NCBI GenBank assembly: GCA_034770075.1 | Contig: JAVJAP010000125.1 | Location: forward strand, 248,001 to 312,000 | Length of the DNA stretch: 64,000 bases | Direction: 5' to 3' | Source of the DNA: Aralia elata | Lineage: Eukaryota; Streptophyta; Magnoliopsida; Apiales; Araliaceae | Part shown: one piece after another, positions 42,476 to 55,930 of the stretch | Layout of the letters: each line of letters opens with the position of its first letter | Numbering within the stretch: the stretch's first letter is position 1 | Position numbers and translations under genes: made by a program | The notes under the pieces: model-generated | Databases searched by the model: none | What the model was told of the DNA's origin: nothing | Seen by the model: the letters and a program-made list of their open reading frames with translations, nothing else

Positions 42476-45400
42476 ATCTCCCACTTGCACTAGAGCCAAT
42501 CACTCATGTATCTAATACCCATGGAACTAGTGTGACCTTCATGCTTCTGCTGTGACAAAGCCTTAGTCAGTGGATCTGCAATATTATCATCTGTTGGCAC
42601 TCTGCATATGTGTACATCTCCTCTACCAATGATTTCACGGATGAGATGGTTACCAAGTCGCCTAAGTATATGCTTGGATCGTTGGTGAGATCTAGGTTCC
42701 TTAGCCTGTGCAATGGCTCCATCATTATCACAGTATAGCTCAACTGGATCAACAATGGTTGGAACAACACCAAGTTCAGTGACGAACTTTTTAATCCATA
42801 CAGCCTCCTTGGTCGCATTAGAAGCAACAATATACTCAGCCTCTGTTGTAGAATCGGCTACTGTCTCTTGCTTCGAACTTTTCTAGCTAACAGCACCACC
42901 GTTAAGACAAAACACAAAACCTGATTGAGACTTATAGTCATCCATATCAGTCTGGAAACTAGCATCTGTGTAACCTTTTACTGCCAGTTCATCTTCACCT
43001 CCATATACCAAGAATGAATCCTTAGTCCTTTTCAGGTACTTGAGGATATTCTTGACTGCTGTCCAGTGACCTTCACCTGGATTCGACTGGTATCTGCTCG
43101 TCATGCTCAAAGCATACGAGACATCCGGACGAGTACATATCATTGCATACATTATAGATCCAATTGCCGAAGCATAAGGGATCTCTCTCATACGCTCCTC
43201 ATCATCTTGTGATTTAGGACATTGGGCCTTAGAGATCTTTACACCATAAGACATGGGTAAGTATCCTCTTTTTGCCTCTTGCATGCTGAACCGTTTCAGC
43301 ACTTTATCAATATATGTACTTTGACTTAGGCCGAGCATTTTTCTCGATCTATCACGATAGATCTTGATACCTAAAATGTAGGTTGCATCGCCCAAATCTT
43401 TCATGGAGAAACATTTTCCTAGCCATGTTTTTACAGCCTGTAAGGAAGGAATGTCATTCCCAATAATTAATATGTCGTCAACATATAATACCAGGAATAC
43501 AATGTGACTCCCACTAACCTTCTTATATACACAAGGTTCATCTTCATTTTTTATAAAGCCAAACTTTTTGACTGCTTCATCAAAACGAAGATTCCAACTC
43601 CGAGAGGCTTGCTTCAATCCATAAATGGATCGCTGCAGCTTACATACCTTTCCAACATCCTTTGGAGTGACAAAACCCTCAGGTTGTGTCATATACACAT
43701 CCTCAAGGAGATTTCCGTTAAGGAAAGCAGTTTTGACATCCATCTGCCAGATTTCGTAATCATAAAAGGCTGCAATAGCAAGTAAGATCCTGATGGATTT
43801 AACCATTGCCACTGGAGAGAAGGTTTCATCATAGTCAACACCTTGAACTTGTTTGAAACCTTTTGCTACCAGTCGGCCTTTATAGGTTTGTACATTACCA
43901 TCCATGTCGGTTTTCTTCTTGAAAACCCATTTGCACCCGATTGGTTTTACCCCTTCGGGTGGATCAACCAAAGTCCATACTTGGTTAGTATACATGGAGT
44001 CCATCTCAGATTTCATGGCTTCAAGCCATCTCTCAGAATCTGGTCCATTCATAGCTTCTTGGTAGGAAGCAGGCTCATCCTGATCTATGAGCATCACATC
44101 GCCGTTTTGAGTCACAAGAAATCCATAATATCTCTCGGGCTCTTGGCATGTCCTACTGGATCTACGAATGCCTTGTGTAATTTGAGCAGGTTCACTTTCC
44201 ACAACATCTTGTGGTCCCTGCTCATGTTCCAACTCAGGTTCAATGATATTTTGTGGTTCTCGAATTTCTTCGAGTTCTACTTTCCTCCCACTGTTTCCTT
44301 TAGAGACAAATTCTCTTTCTAGAAAAATACCAGTTCGAGCAACAACCACTTTATTCTCAGAAGGTTTGTAGAAATAATACCATTTTGTTTCCTTAGGGTA
44401 TCCCACAAAATTACATTTCTCAGATTTGGGTCCGAGCTTGTCAGAAGCCAGACGTTTCACAAACGCCTCGCAACCCCAAATCTTTATGAAAGACAAACTA
44501 GGACGTTTTCCAGTCCACATCTCATATGGTGTCTTTTGAACCGTCTTTGTAGGAACACGGTTAAGTGTGAATGCAGCTGTCTCTAGGGCATGGCCCCAAA
44601 AGCTTATTGGAAGATCTGCATGACTCATCATTGATCGTACCATGTCCAACAAGGTGCGATTTCTCCTCTCAGACACACCATTCCATTGTGGTGTTCCAGG
44701 TGGAGTGAGCTGTGATATAATACCACACTCCTTTAGAAGGTCATTAAAGTCTTGGTTTAAGTATTCACCTCCTCGATCGGATCGAAGGGCTTTTATGCTT
44801 TTGCCAAATTGGTTTTGAACTTCATTCTTGAATTCCTTGAACTTTTCAAAGGATTCGGATTTGTGTCTCATAAGATACACATATCCATATCTACTGAAGT
44901 CGTCAGTAAATGTAATGAAGTAATAGAACCTACCTCTTGCTAACGAACTCATGGGTCCACATACATCACTATATATAAGTCCCAATACATCGCTAGCCCG
45001 TTCACTATGACCAGTGAAAGGGGCTTTAGTCATCTTGCCTAATAAACAAGACTCGCATTTCTCATATGATTCAAAATCAAATGAATCCAAAAACCCATCT
45101 TTATGGAGTTTGGATATGCGTTTCTCATTTATATGGCCTAAACGACAGTGCCAGAGATATGTCGGATTTGAATCATTTGATTTAAATCGTTTTGTATTTA
45201 TGTTATAGATAGGCATTTCAAAATCAAGAATATAAAGACCATTAAACAATTGTGCAACACCATAACATATTTCATTTAAGTAAAATGAACAACTATTGTT
45301 CTTTATTAAAAATGAAAAACCTTTCTTGTCCAAACAAGAAACAGAAATAATGTTTTTGCTCATAGCAGGCACATAATAACAATTCTCTAATTCTAATACT

Positions 45401-48024
45401 AGCCCAGTGGGCAATGATAAATGATAAGTCCCTACGGCTAGTGTAGCAACTTTTGCTCCATTCCCAACTCGTAGGTCAACTTCTCCTTTCGCCAAAGTCC
45501 TACTCTTTCGGAGTTCCTGCACATTAACACAAATGTGAGAACCACATCCAGTATCCAATACCCATGATGTAGAAGTAGATAAATTGACTTCTATAACATA
45601 TATACCTGAATCAGAAGTCACACTTCCTTTCTTTTTCTTCAGCTCTTCCAAATAAGCATGACAATTCCTCTTTGAGTGTCCAGGTTTTCCACAGAAGTGA
45701 TAATCACCTTCTTTAGCCACCCCACCTGTAGGCTTTAAAGCCCGTTTATTTTTGAAATTGGGTTTGGCACCAGATTTAGATCTTATCTTTTTCTCGCCTT
45801 TCCCTTTTCCCTTAGCATTCCCCTTTTGCACCATCATTATGGGATTGGGTCTTGCCTTTTTCATGTTGTTCTCGACAGTTCTTAACATGCTCAACAACTC
45901 AGTAAGTGGTTTCTCAATTTCATTCATGAGATAATTCATAACAAATTGAGAGTAGCTGTTGTTCAAAGATTGCAAAACAAGATCAGTTTGGGCTTCCTGA
46001 GTAATTGGAAAACCCAACCTATCAAGGTACTCAATATACCCAATCATTTTCAGAACATGTGGACCAACTGGATCACGATCACCCATCTTGCAGTGATACA
46101 ACGCTTTGCTTGTATCATACCTCTCCTGTCGAGCATGCCCTTCGAATAATTTCTTGAGATGCTCGATCATCTCATAAGCATCCATTAACTCATGTTGCTT
46201 CTGAAGCTCAGAGTTCATAGTTGCTAGCATGAGACAACTCACGTCCAGAGCATCATCTTGATGCTTCTTGTAAGCATTATGTTCTGCATGTGGTGCAGTG
46301 TTAGCTGGTGCTGCAGGAATGGGCCCATCAAGGACATATAGCTTGCGCTCTTGTTTGAGGACAATCCTCAAGTTCCTATGCCAGTCTAGGAAATTAATTC
46401 CACTCAGTTTTTCCTTCTCAAGGACTGATCGTAGTGAAAGACTATTTGTGTTGTTGTTTGCCATTGATATCTACAATTTATAAGTGCAAAAATAATAAGT
46501 CAAATTGCAGAGTTTTTGATATTATGAAATTGATAATAGTACATTCAAAATATACCTCCCACTATTTTATTCAAATTAATAGCCCTCACCATTAATTCGG
46601 AAAGCATTTTGTTATTTAAATCTTTCTAGTGAGCCAAGATCCATATTTCATTATGACTTAAGTTAGCTTTGGCTATTCTCTCAAAACATAATTATTTAGG
46701 TAGACAACCCTTTGTCAATTATATCGTATATAACTCTTAGATAGTTTGGTGAACAACATTTGTTCTAAGTCCATCTAATGGTACCTACCAAACTTTATGC
46801 CTCTAAGTCCACAATCCTATTGAGATAACTTAGTTAAGTCAGGCCCAATGATTTTAACAATTTGGATATCACAATTATCCTATCGCATCTTACCAAGATA
46901 AATAGGGTACTTTGCTTTGGCAAACCTACATCCATCGATCAAGGTCTTGATGAGTGTTATTCATTGGAAGGCATCTGATTTAGACTTAATAATTTTATGA
47001 GGGAATTTTATTAATTAATTTAGATCTCACCAATTATTAATCTCATTAAGCATGCACATTATTTATCATATCATATCGTATACAAGCATAAATAAAGTGC
47101 AAAATTAAATGTGTCACAGTTATGGCCCAACCCTATGTCAATCTTCTCAAGCTAATGAAAAGATTGAAGGTCAGTCTAAGGTGATAAAAAAAACTTCAAA
47201 ATAGTAGCTTCCTCGGGCCTTCCTCGTGTATGTGTCTCCTCTCCATCATCATCTTGTCATCTTGATAGGTTACATTTGTACATTACATGTGATAAAGAAA
47301 CCTCGAGTTACATTCGAGGGGATTTAGATGAGAAAAGAATATTACATTAGACTTTATAGAGAGGCACGACATGCAAGCCGTATTTCAAAAACAAAAACCA
47401 CTAACCTATGGGTCAAAAGGGCCATAACTGTGCACCATGCATATCACAATAAGCACATAACACAATTTTATATAATAAAAAAATATCAAATATTAGGGTT
47501 ACGACCATCGTGCGCTACGACGGGGGGTCCAAGGGGGGTTTCCCCCCTGGCAGTGGTCCGGCTGGCCGATCAGCCGGCGGGTGGTCTCGCTGACCGGTCA
47601 GCGAGCGGGGTCGGGGCAACGCCCCTGGAAATTTTTTTCGAACTACAATCTGTATTGCAGAATTTTTCCACATGAATTTATGAAACAATTCCAGATTCGT
47701 ATACAAACCACCAAAACACACATAATAACAATACATTCAGAACATATCATATATGTCCAGATTAGGTTAATCATATTAAACCTAATCATATTTCTAATCC
47801 AATTAGAACAATAGTTGTATTGTTATTCCACCTTCTAGGATACGATTAAGAAAACATCTTATACATGCATATATATTACTGTTTTTCCAGAATTCGCATA
47901 CATGCAGAATAGGGTATTTTCAATTTTCAGATCGGTAAACATGCATCAGAAATATCATATATATATCGAATACAATTAAAACACGTAATCTGAACTAATG
48001 TTTCGCAAGTAGCTCTGATACCAC
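42476..48024 (-). mobile_element. Copia retrotransposon unit 2, internal region (near intact)
   Basis: Purine tract at 42476-42488; primer-binding site at 48011-48023 (AGCTCTGATACCA on the plus strand); GC hairpin cluster at about 47497-47630; one long gag-pol frame. Best preserved of the three units. Confidence 0.93.
42490..46464 (-). CDS. Copia gag-pol polyprotein, unit 2, one premature stop
   Basis: Open from ATG at 46464 for 1,193 codons to a TAG at 42883-42885, and apparently open again in the same frame to 42490 (about 1,324 codons in all, the normal copia length). Order: gag N-terminus (SLRSVLEKEKLSGINFLDWH), zinc knuckle region (about residue 255), protease LDTGCGSH, integrase finger LWHCRLGH...CESC, catalytic SDVCG / LRSDRGGEY / NGVSERRNR, RT DVKTAFLNGNL and YVDDILI, RNase H KGYTDASFQTD. 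The TAG replaces a TGG (W) in the RNase H domain. The zinc knuckle's first Cys is Tyr (codon 45700-45702), so metal binding by gag is probably lost. No frameshift seen. Start chosen at the ATG conserved in all three units. Confidence 0.93.
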
Positions 48025-49584
48025 TGTAGGGTTTTGGACACATAAACGCAGCGGAATTTAAAAATTTTAAAACAATTTTCCGAAACCCTAAAACAGGATC
48101 CATGCGAAAACAAATTAATTCAGAGGTTTAGATTTGCTTTAAAACCGATTATTCCGAGCTTGAATGCAACGATGAAATTCTAGAACGACTTCGAATCTCC
48201 AACGCAATCCAACGGAACTGCGTCTCTATACGGTATCCACACGAACGTCCCACAAATCGTCACACGATCTGCAGCAAAAGGAACTCCGGTACTAGCCGCC
48301 AAGATCTGGATTTTCTCAAGTGTTGCTCTCAACTCTCTTTTCTAAAACGGCTAGGGTTTTTCTTTTAGTTTCACATAAACAAAACTGCTGATATATCTGA
48401 TATATATAGAGTCCAAAAAGTAATTAATCAAAACCCTAATCTTATTAGAAAAGTAAAATCCGAATTTATATATATTATATTTTAATTAAGTCTTACTTAA
48501 TTAATATACATATATATACAAATTATCTTGTTAATTTAAATTCGTAATTTAAATACTATCAATCATATTGATATATTTAAATCCTTACAATTTAAATTAA
48601 TTCTCTTTTAATTACGTTCTAAGTGTGTGACCCTATAGGTTATTATTATATTGGCAATAATTTTAAAATCATATTATAAAATTATAAACAGTGAGTGACA
48701 TCTAGTAATGCATCACTGCTACCCAAATAATAATAAGATCGATGATTCGATGCAACCTTTTCGTGACCAATGTTTCAATGTAATTTAATCCTTTTAACCT
48801 TGACATCCTAGATTAAACTCGAGCCATGGAATGTGTCATACTCTTCATAATTTAATCTGAGTTTTCTTGATCAATGAGTAGACTATATGAAACAAATCAC
48901 TATTTGAGCATGGTCATGCATTTCATAGTCCTACTCAATCAAGAGGCCTATGGATATCACCCCTAATATATAGGAGGGTTAAATTCCATCTAGATCACTC
49001 ATATTCCTCACACGATTCATGACGTACCCAATAATCACCTTTATTGTCCACCCTATTAAAGGTGACATTTGATGATATCAAAGTACATAAATTCTCGTAT
49101 AGTAATATAGTGATTTCAGGTCGGAGGACCATTACATCATTGTCACTATGAGAATTGCTTATGACACTTTGCATAATGCTCCACGTAGATAGAATTCTCA
49201 TGATGGGTCTGTCCAGTACATTGTTCTCTAACATGTACCTATGCAATTGACTTAATATCTCCTATATTAATGACCAATGAGATTTGGCCATCAGTCAATC
49301 CACATACTAGTCTCAATGTATCATTGTTGTCCCATTCTCAATGATACTCGACTAGGGATATTTAAGAGTAATGATACTTATTGTAATTATATAATCTCAT
49401 GTTCAAGTCACATACTTGAAGCTATATAATTTGTATCATTATTCTAAGGACTTTTATTATGTTAACATTTATATAACACAGTAAATGAAACCATAATAAA
49501 ATAATTCATTTATTCAATCTAATATCAAGAGAAATGTTAAGCAATTACATTAAATAATTGACCTCTAGGGCATAAACTCTAACA
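48025..49584 (-). repeat. Copia array LTR C (1,560 bp), shared by units 2 and 3
   Basis: Complete LTR with TGTAGGG...CTAACA ends. 5' LTR of unit 2 and 3' LTR of unit 3. Confidence 0.93.
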
Positions 49585-52500
49585 ATCTCCCACTTGCACT
49601 AGAGCCAATCACTCATGTATCTAATACCCATGGAACTAGTGTGACCTTCATGCTTCTGCTGTGACAAAGCCTTAGTCAGTGGATCTGCAATATTATCATC
49701 TGTTGGCACTCTGCATATGTGTACATCTCCTCTACCAATGATTTCACGGATGAGATGGTACCGCCTAAGTATATGCTTGGATCGTTGGTGAGATCTAGGT
49801 TCCTTAGCCTGTGCAATGGCTCCATCATTATCACAGTATAGCTCAACTGGATCAACAATGGTTGGAACAACACCAAGTTCAGTGACGAACTTTTTAATCC
49901 ATACAGCCTCCTTGGTCGCATTAGAAGCAGCAATATACTCAGCCTCTGTTGTAGAATCGGCTACTGTCTCTTGCTTCGAACTTTTCCAGCTAACAGCACC
50001 ACCGTTAAGACAAAACACAAAACCTGATTGAGACTTATAGTCATCCATATCAGTCTAGAAACTAGCATCTGTGTAACCTTTTACTATCAGTTCGTCTTCA
50101 CCTCCATATACCAAGAATGAATCCTTAGTCCTTTTCAGGTACTTGAGGATATTCTTGACTGCTATCCAGTGACCTTCACCTGGATTCGACTGGTATCTGC
50201 TCGTCATGCTCAAAGCATACGAGACATCCGGACGAGTACATATCATTGCATACATGATAGATCCAATTACCGAAGCATAAGGGATCTGTCTCATACGCTC
50301 CTCATCATCTTATGATTTAGGACATTGGGCCTTAGAGATCTTTACACCATGAGACATGAGTAAGTATCCTCTTTTTGCCTCTTGCATGCTGAACCGTTTC
50401 AACACTTTATCAATATATGTACTTTGACTTAGGCCGAGCATTTTTCTCGATCTATCACGATAGATCTTGATACCTAAAATGTAGGTTGCATCGCCCAAAT
50501 CTTTCATGGAGAAACATTTTCCTAGCCATGTTTTTACAGCCTGTAAGGAAGGAATGTCATTCCCAATAATTAATATGTCGTCAACATATAATACCAGGAA
50601 TACAATGTGACTCCCACTAACCTTCTTATATACACAAGGTTCATCTTCATTTTTTATAAAGCCAAACTTTTTGACTGCTTCATCAAAACGAAGATTCCAA
50701 CTCCGAGAGGCTTGCTTCAATCCATAAATGGATCGCTGCAGCTTACATACCTTTCCAGCATCCTTTGGAGTGACAAAACCCTCAGGTTGTGTCATATACA
50801 CATCCTCAAGGAGATTTCCGTTAAGGAAAGCAGTTTTGACATCCATCTGCCAGATTTCGTAATCATAAAAGGCTGCAATAGCAAGTAAGATCCTGATGGA
50901 TTTAACCATTGCCACTGGAGAGAAGGTTTCATCATAGTCAACACCTTGAACTTGTTTGAAACCTTTTGCTACCAGTCGGCCTTTATAGGTTTGTACATTA
51001 CCATCCATGTCGGTTTCCTTCTTGAAAACCCATTTGCACCCAATTGGTTTTACCCCTTCGGGTGGATCAACCAAAGTCCATACTTGGTTAGTATACATGG
51101 AGTCCATCTCAGATTTCATGGCTTCAAGCCATCTCTCAGAATCTGGTCCATTCATAGCTTCTTGGTAGGAAGCAGGCTCATCCTGATCTATGAGCATCAC
51201 ATCGCCGTTTTGAGTCACAAGAAATCCATAATATCTCTCGGGTTTCTTGGCGTGTCCTACTAGATCTACGAATGCCTTGTGTAATTTGAGCAGGTTCACT
51301 TTCCACAACATTTTGTGGTCCCTGCTCATGTTCCAACTCAGGTTCAATGATATTTTGTGGTTCTCGAATTTCTTCGAGTTCTACTTTCCTCCCACTGTTT
51401 CCTTTAGAGACAAATTCTCTTTCTAGAAAAATACCAGTTCGAGCAACAACCACTTTGTTCTCAGAAGGTTTGTAGAAATAATACCATTTTGTTTCCTTAG
51501 GGTATCCCACAAAATTACATTTCTCAGATTTGGGTCCGAGCTTGTCAGAAGCCAGACGTTTCACAAACGCCTCACAACCCCAAATCTTTATGAAAGACAA
51601 ACTAGGACGTTTTCCAGTCCACATCTCATATGGTGTCTTTTGAACCGTCTTTGTAGGAACACGGTTAAGTGTGAATACAGCTGTCTCTAGGGCATGACCC
51701 CAAAAGCTTATTGGAAGATCTGCATGACTCATCATTGATCGTACCATGTCCAACAAGGTGCGATTTCTCCTCTCAGACACACCATTCCATTGTGGTGTTC
51801 CAGGTGGAGTGAGCTGTGATATAATACCACACTCCTTTAGAAGGTCATTAAAGTCTTGGTTTAAGTATTCACCTCCTCGATCGGATCGAAGGGCTTTTAT
51901 GCTTTTGCCAAATTGGTTTTGAACTTCATTCTTGAATTCCTTGAACTTTTCAAAGGATTCGGATTTGTGTCTCATAAGATACACATATCCATATCTACTG
52001 AAGTCGTCAGTAAATATAATGAAGTAATAGAACCTACCTCTTGCTAACGAACTCATTGGTCCACATACATCACTATATATAAGTCCCAATACATCGCTAG
52101 CCCCCGTTCACTATGACCAGTGAAAGGGGCTTTAGTCATCTTGCCTAATAAACAAGACTCGCATTTCTCATATGATTCAAAATCAAATGAATCCAAAAAC
52201 CCATCTTTATGGAGTTTGGATATGCGTTTCTCATTTATATGGCCTAAACGACAGTGCCAGAGATATGTCGGATTTGAATCATTTGATTTAAATCGTTTTG
52301 TATTTATGTTATAGATAGGCATTTCAAAATCAAGAATATAAAGACCATTTAAACAATTGTGCAACCACCATAACATATTTCATTTAAGTAAAATGAACAA
52401 CTATTGTTCTTTATTAAAAATGAAAAACCTTTCTTGTCCAAACAAGAAACAGAAATAATGTTTTTGCTCATAGCAGGCACATAATAACAATTCTCTAATT

Positions 52501-55090
52501 CTAATACTAGCCCAGTGGGCAATGATAACTGATAAGTCCCTACGGCTAGTGTAGCAACTTTTGCTCCATTCCCAACTCGTAGGTCAACTTCTCCTTTCGC
52601 CAAAGTCCTACTCCTTCGGAGTTCCTGCACATTAACACAAATGTGAGAACCACATCCAGTATCCAATACCCATGATGTAGAAGTAGATAAATTGACTTCT
52701 ATAACATATATACCTGAATCAGAAGTCACACTTCCTTTCTTTTTCTTCAGCTCTTCCAAATAAGCATGACAATTCCTCTTTCAGTGTCCAGGTTTTCCAC
52801 AGAAGTGACAATCACCTTCTTTAGCCACCCCACCTGTAGGCTTTAAAGCCCGTTTGTTTTTGAAATTGGGTTTGGCACCAGATTTAGATCTTATCTTTTT
52901 CTCGCCTTTCCCTTTTCCCTTAGCATTCCCCTTTTGCACCATCATTATGGGATCGGGTCTTGCCTTTTTCATGTTGTTCTCGGCAGTTCTTAACATGCTC
53001 AACAACTCAGTAAGTGGTTTCTAAATTTCATTCATGAGATAATTCATAACAAATTGAGAGTAGCTGTTGTTCAAAGATTGCAAAACAAGATCAGTTTGGG
53101 CTTCCTGAGTAATTGGAAAACCCAACCTATCAAGGTACTCAATATACCCAATCATTTTCAGAACATGTGGACCAACTGGATCAACGATCACCCATCTTGC
53201 AGTGATACAACGCTTTGCTTGTATCATACCTCTCCTGTCGAGCATGCCCTTTCGAACAATTTCTTGAGATGCTCGATCATCTCATAAGCATCCATTAACT
53301 CATGTTGCTTCTGAAGCTCAGAGTTCATAGTTGCTAGCATGAGACAACTCACGTCCAGAGCATCATCTTGATGCTTCTTGTAAGCATTATGCTCTGCACG
53401 TGGTGCAGTGTTAGCTGGTGCTGCAGGAATGGGCCCATCAAGGACATATAGCTTGCGCTCTTGTTTGAGGACAATCCTCAAGTTCCTATGCCAGTCTAGG
53501 AAATTAATTCCACTCAGTTTTTCATTCTCAAGGACTGATCGTAGTGAAAGACTATTTGTGTTGTTGTTTGCCATTGATATCTACAATTTATAAGTGCAAA
53601 AATAATAAGTCAAATTGCAGAGTTTTTGATATTATGAAATTGATAATAGTACATTCAAAATATACCTCCCACTATTTTATTCAAATTAATAGTCCTCACC
53701 ATTAATTCGGAAAGCATTTTGTTATTTAAATCTTTCTAGTGAGCCAAGATCCATATTTCATTATGCCTTAAGTTAGCTTTGGCTATTCTCTCAAAACATA
53801 ATTATTTAGGTAGACAACCCTTTGTCAATTATATCGTATATAACTCTTAGATAGTTTGGTGAACAACATTTGTTCTAAGTCCATCTAATGGTACCTACCA
53901 AACTTTATGCCTCTAAGTCCACAATCCTATTGAGATAACTTAGTTAAGTCAGGCCCAATGATTTTAACAATTTGGATATCACAATTATCCTATCGCATCT
54001 TACCAAGATAAATAGGGTACTTTGCTTTGGCAAACCTACATCCATCGATCAAGGTCTTGATGAGTGTTATTCATTGGAAGGCATCTGATTTAGACTTAAT
54101 AATTTTATGAGGGATTTTATTAATTAATTTAGATCTCACCAATTATTAATCTCATTAAGCATGCACATTATTTATCATATCATATCGTATACAAGCATAA
54201 ATAAAGTGCAAAATTAAATGTGTCACAGTTATGGCCCAACCCTATGTCAATCTTCTCAAGCTAATGAAAAGATTGAAGGTCAGTCTAAGGTGATAAAAAA
54301 AACTTCAAAATAGTAGCTTCCTCGGGCCTTCCTCGTGTATGTGTCTCCTCTCCATCATCATCTTGTCATCTTGATAGGTTACATTTGTACATTACATGTG
54401 ATAAAGAAACCTCGAGTTACATTCGAGGGGATTTAGATGAGAAAAGAATATTACATTAGACTTTATAAAGAGGCACGACATGCAAGCCGTATTTCAAAAA
54501 CAAAAACCACTAACCTATGGGTCAAAAGGGCCATAACTGTGCACCATGCATATCACAATAAGCACATAACACAATTTTATATAATAAAAAATATCAAATA
54601 TTAGGGTTACGACCATCGTGCGCTACGACGGGGGGTCCAAGGGGGGTTCCCCCCTGGCGGTGGTCCGGCTGACCGATCAGCCGGCGGGTGGTCTCGGGTG
54701 GTTTCGAACTACAATCTGTATTGCAGAATTTTTCCACACGAATTTATGAAACAATTCCAGATTCGTATACAAACCACCAAAACACACATAATAACAATAC
54801 ATTCAGAACATATCATATATGTCCAGATTAGGTTAATCATATTAAACCTAATCATATTTCTAATCCAATTAGAACAATAGTTGTATTGTTATTCCACCTT
54901 CTAGGATACGATTAAGAAAACATCTTATACATGCATATATATTACTGTTTTTCCAGAATTCGCATACATGCAGAATAGGGTATTTTCAATTTTCAGATCG
55001 GTAAACATGCATCAGAAATATCATATATATATCGAATACAATTAAAACACGTAATCTGAACTAATGTTTCGCAAGTAGCTCTGATACCAC
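49585..55090 (-). mobile_element. Copia retrotransposon unit 3, internal region (degenerate)
   Basis: Purine tract at 49585-49597, primer-binding site at 55077-55089. The GC hairpin cluster is shortened to about 54610-54700 by loss of roughly 45 bp, including the TCGCTGACCGGTCAGCGA stem. Its 5' LTR (D) is truncated, so this unit lost its promoter-side LTR end. Confidence 0.92.
49599..53574 (-). pseudogene. Copia gag-pol polyprotein, unit 3, disrupted
   Basis: All copia domains are recognisable in order from gag (53574) to RNase H (intact in 50048-49599: EAEYIAASNATKEAVWIKKF, YCDNDGAIAQAKEPRSHQ). Lesions relative to unit 2 include single-base insertions near 53188 and 53250, TAG at 53021-53023 (shared with unit 1), TGA in the zinc knuckle near 52782, indels near 52350, two extra bases near 52104, one near 51243, and stops near 50310 and 50056. 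Confidence 0.92.
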
Positions 55091-55930
55091 TGTAGGGTTT
55101 TGGACACATAAACGCAGCGGAATTTAAAAATTTTAAAACAATTTTCCGAAACCCTAAAACAGGATCCATGCGAAAACAAATTAATTCAGAGGTTTAGATT
55201 TGCTTTACCGATTATCCGAGCTTGAATGCAACGATGAAATTCTGGAACGGCTTCGAATCTCCAACGCAATCCAACGGAACTGCGTCTTTATACGGTATCC
55301 ACACGAACGTCCCACAAATCGTCACACGATCTGCAGCAAAAGGAACTCCGGTACTAGCCGCCAAGATCTGGATTTTCTCAAGTGTTGCTCTCAACTCTCT
55401 TTTCTAAAACGGCTAGGGTTTTTCTTTTAGTTTCACATAAACAAAACTGCTGATATATCTGATATATATAGAGTCCAAAAAGTAATTAATCAAAACCCTA
55501 ATCTTATTAGAAAAGTAAAATCCGAATTTATATATATTATATTTTAATTAAGTCTTACTTAATTAATATACATATATATACAAATTATCTTGTTAATTTA
55601 AATTCGTAATTTAAATACTATCAATCATATTGATATATTTAAATCCTTACAATTTAAATTAATTCTCTTTTAATTACGTTCTAAGTGTGTGACCCTATAG
55701 GTTATTATTATATTGGCAATAATTTTAAAATCATATTATAAAATTATAAACAGTGAGTGGCATCTAGTAATGCATCACTGCTACCCAAATAATAATAAGA
55801 TCGATGATTCGATGCAACCTTTTCGTGACCAATGTTTCAATGTAATTTAATCCTTTTAACCTTGACATCCTAGATTAAACTCGAGCCATGGAATGTGTCA
55901 TACTCTTCATAATTTAATCTGAGTTTTCTT
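55091..55930 (-). repeat. Copia array LTR D, truncated (840 of about 1,555 bp)
   Basis: Matches LTRs A-C from TGTAGGG up to TCTGAGTTTTCTT, then similarity stops abruptly at 55930/55931. TCTTCATAAT occurs both just before the break in this LTR and across the junction, suggesting microhomology-mediated joining. Confidence 0.9.

Noticed and set aside
33825..55930. Segmental duplication of host DNA as the cause of the 7.1-kb repeats
   Set aside because: Repeat edges coincide with LTR ends, primer-binding sites and purine tracts; no host sequence is duplicated.
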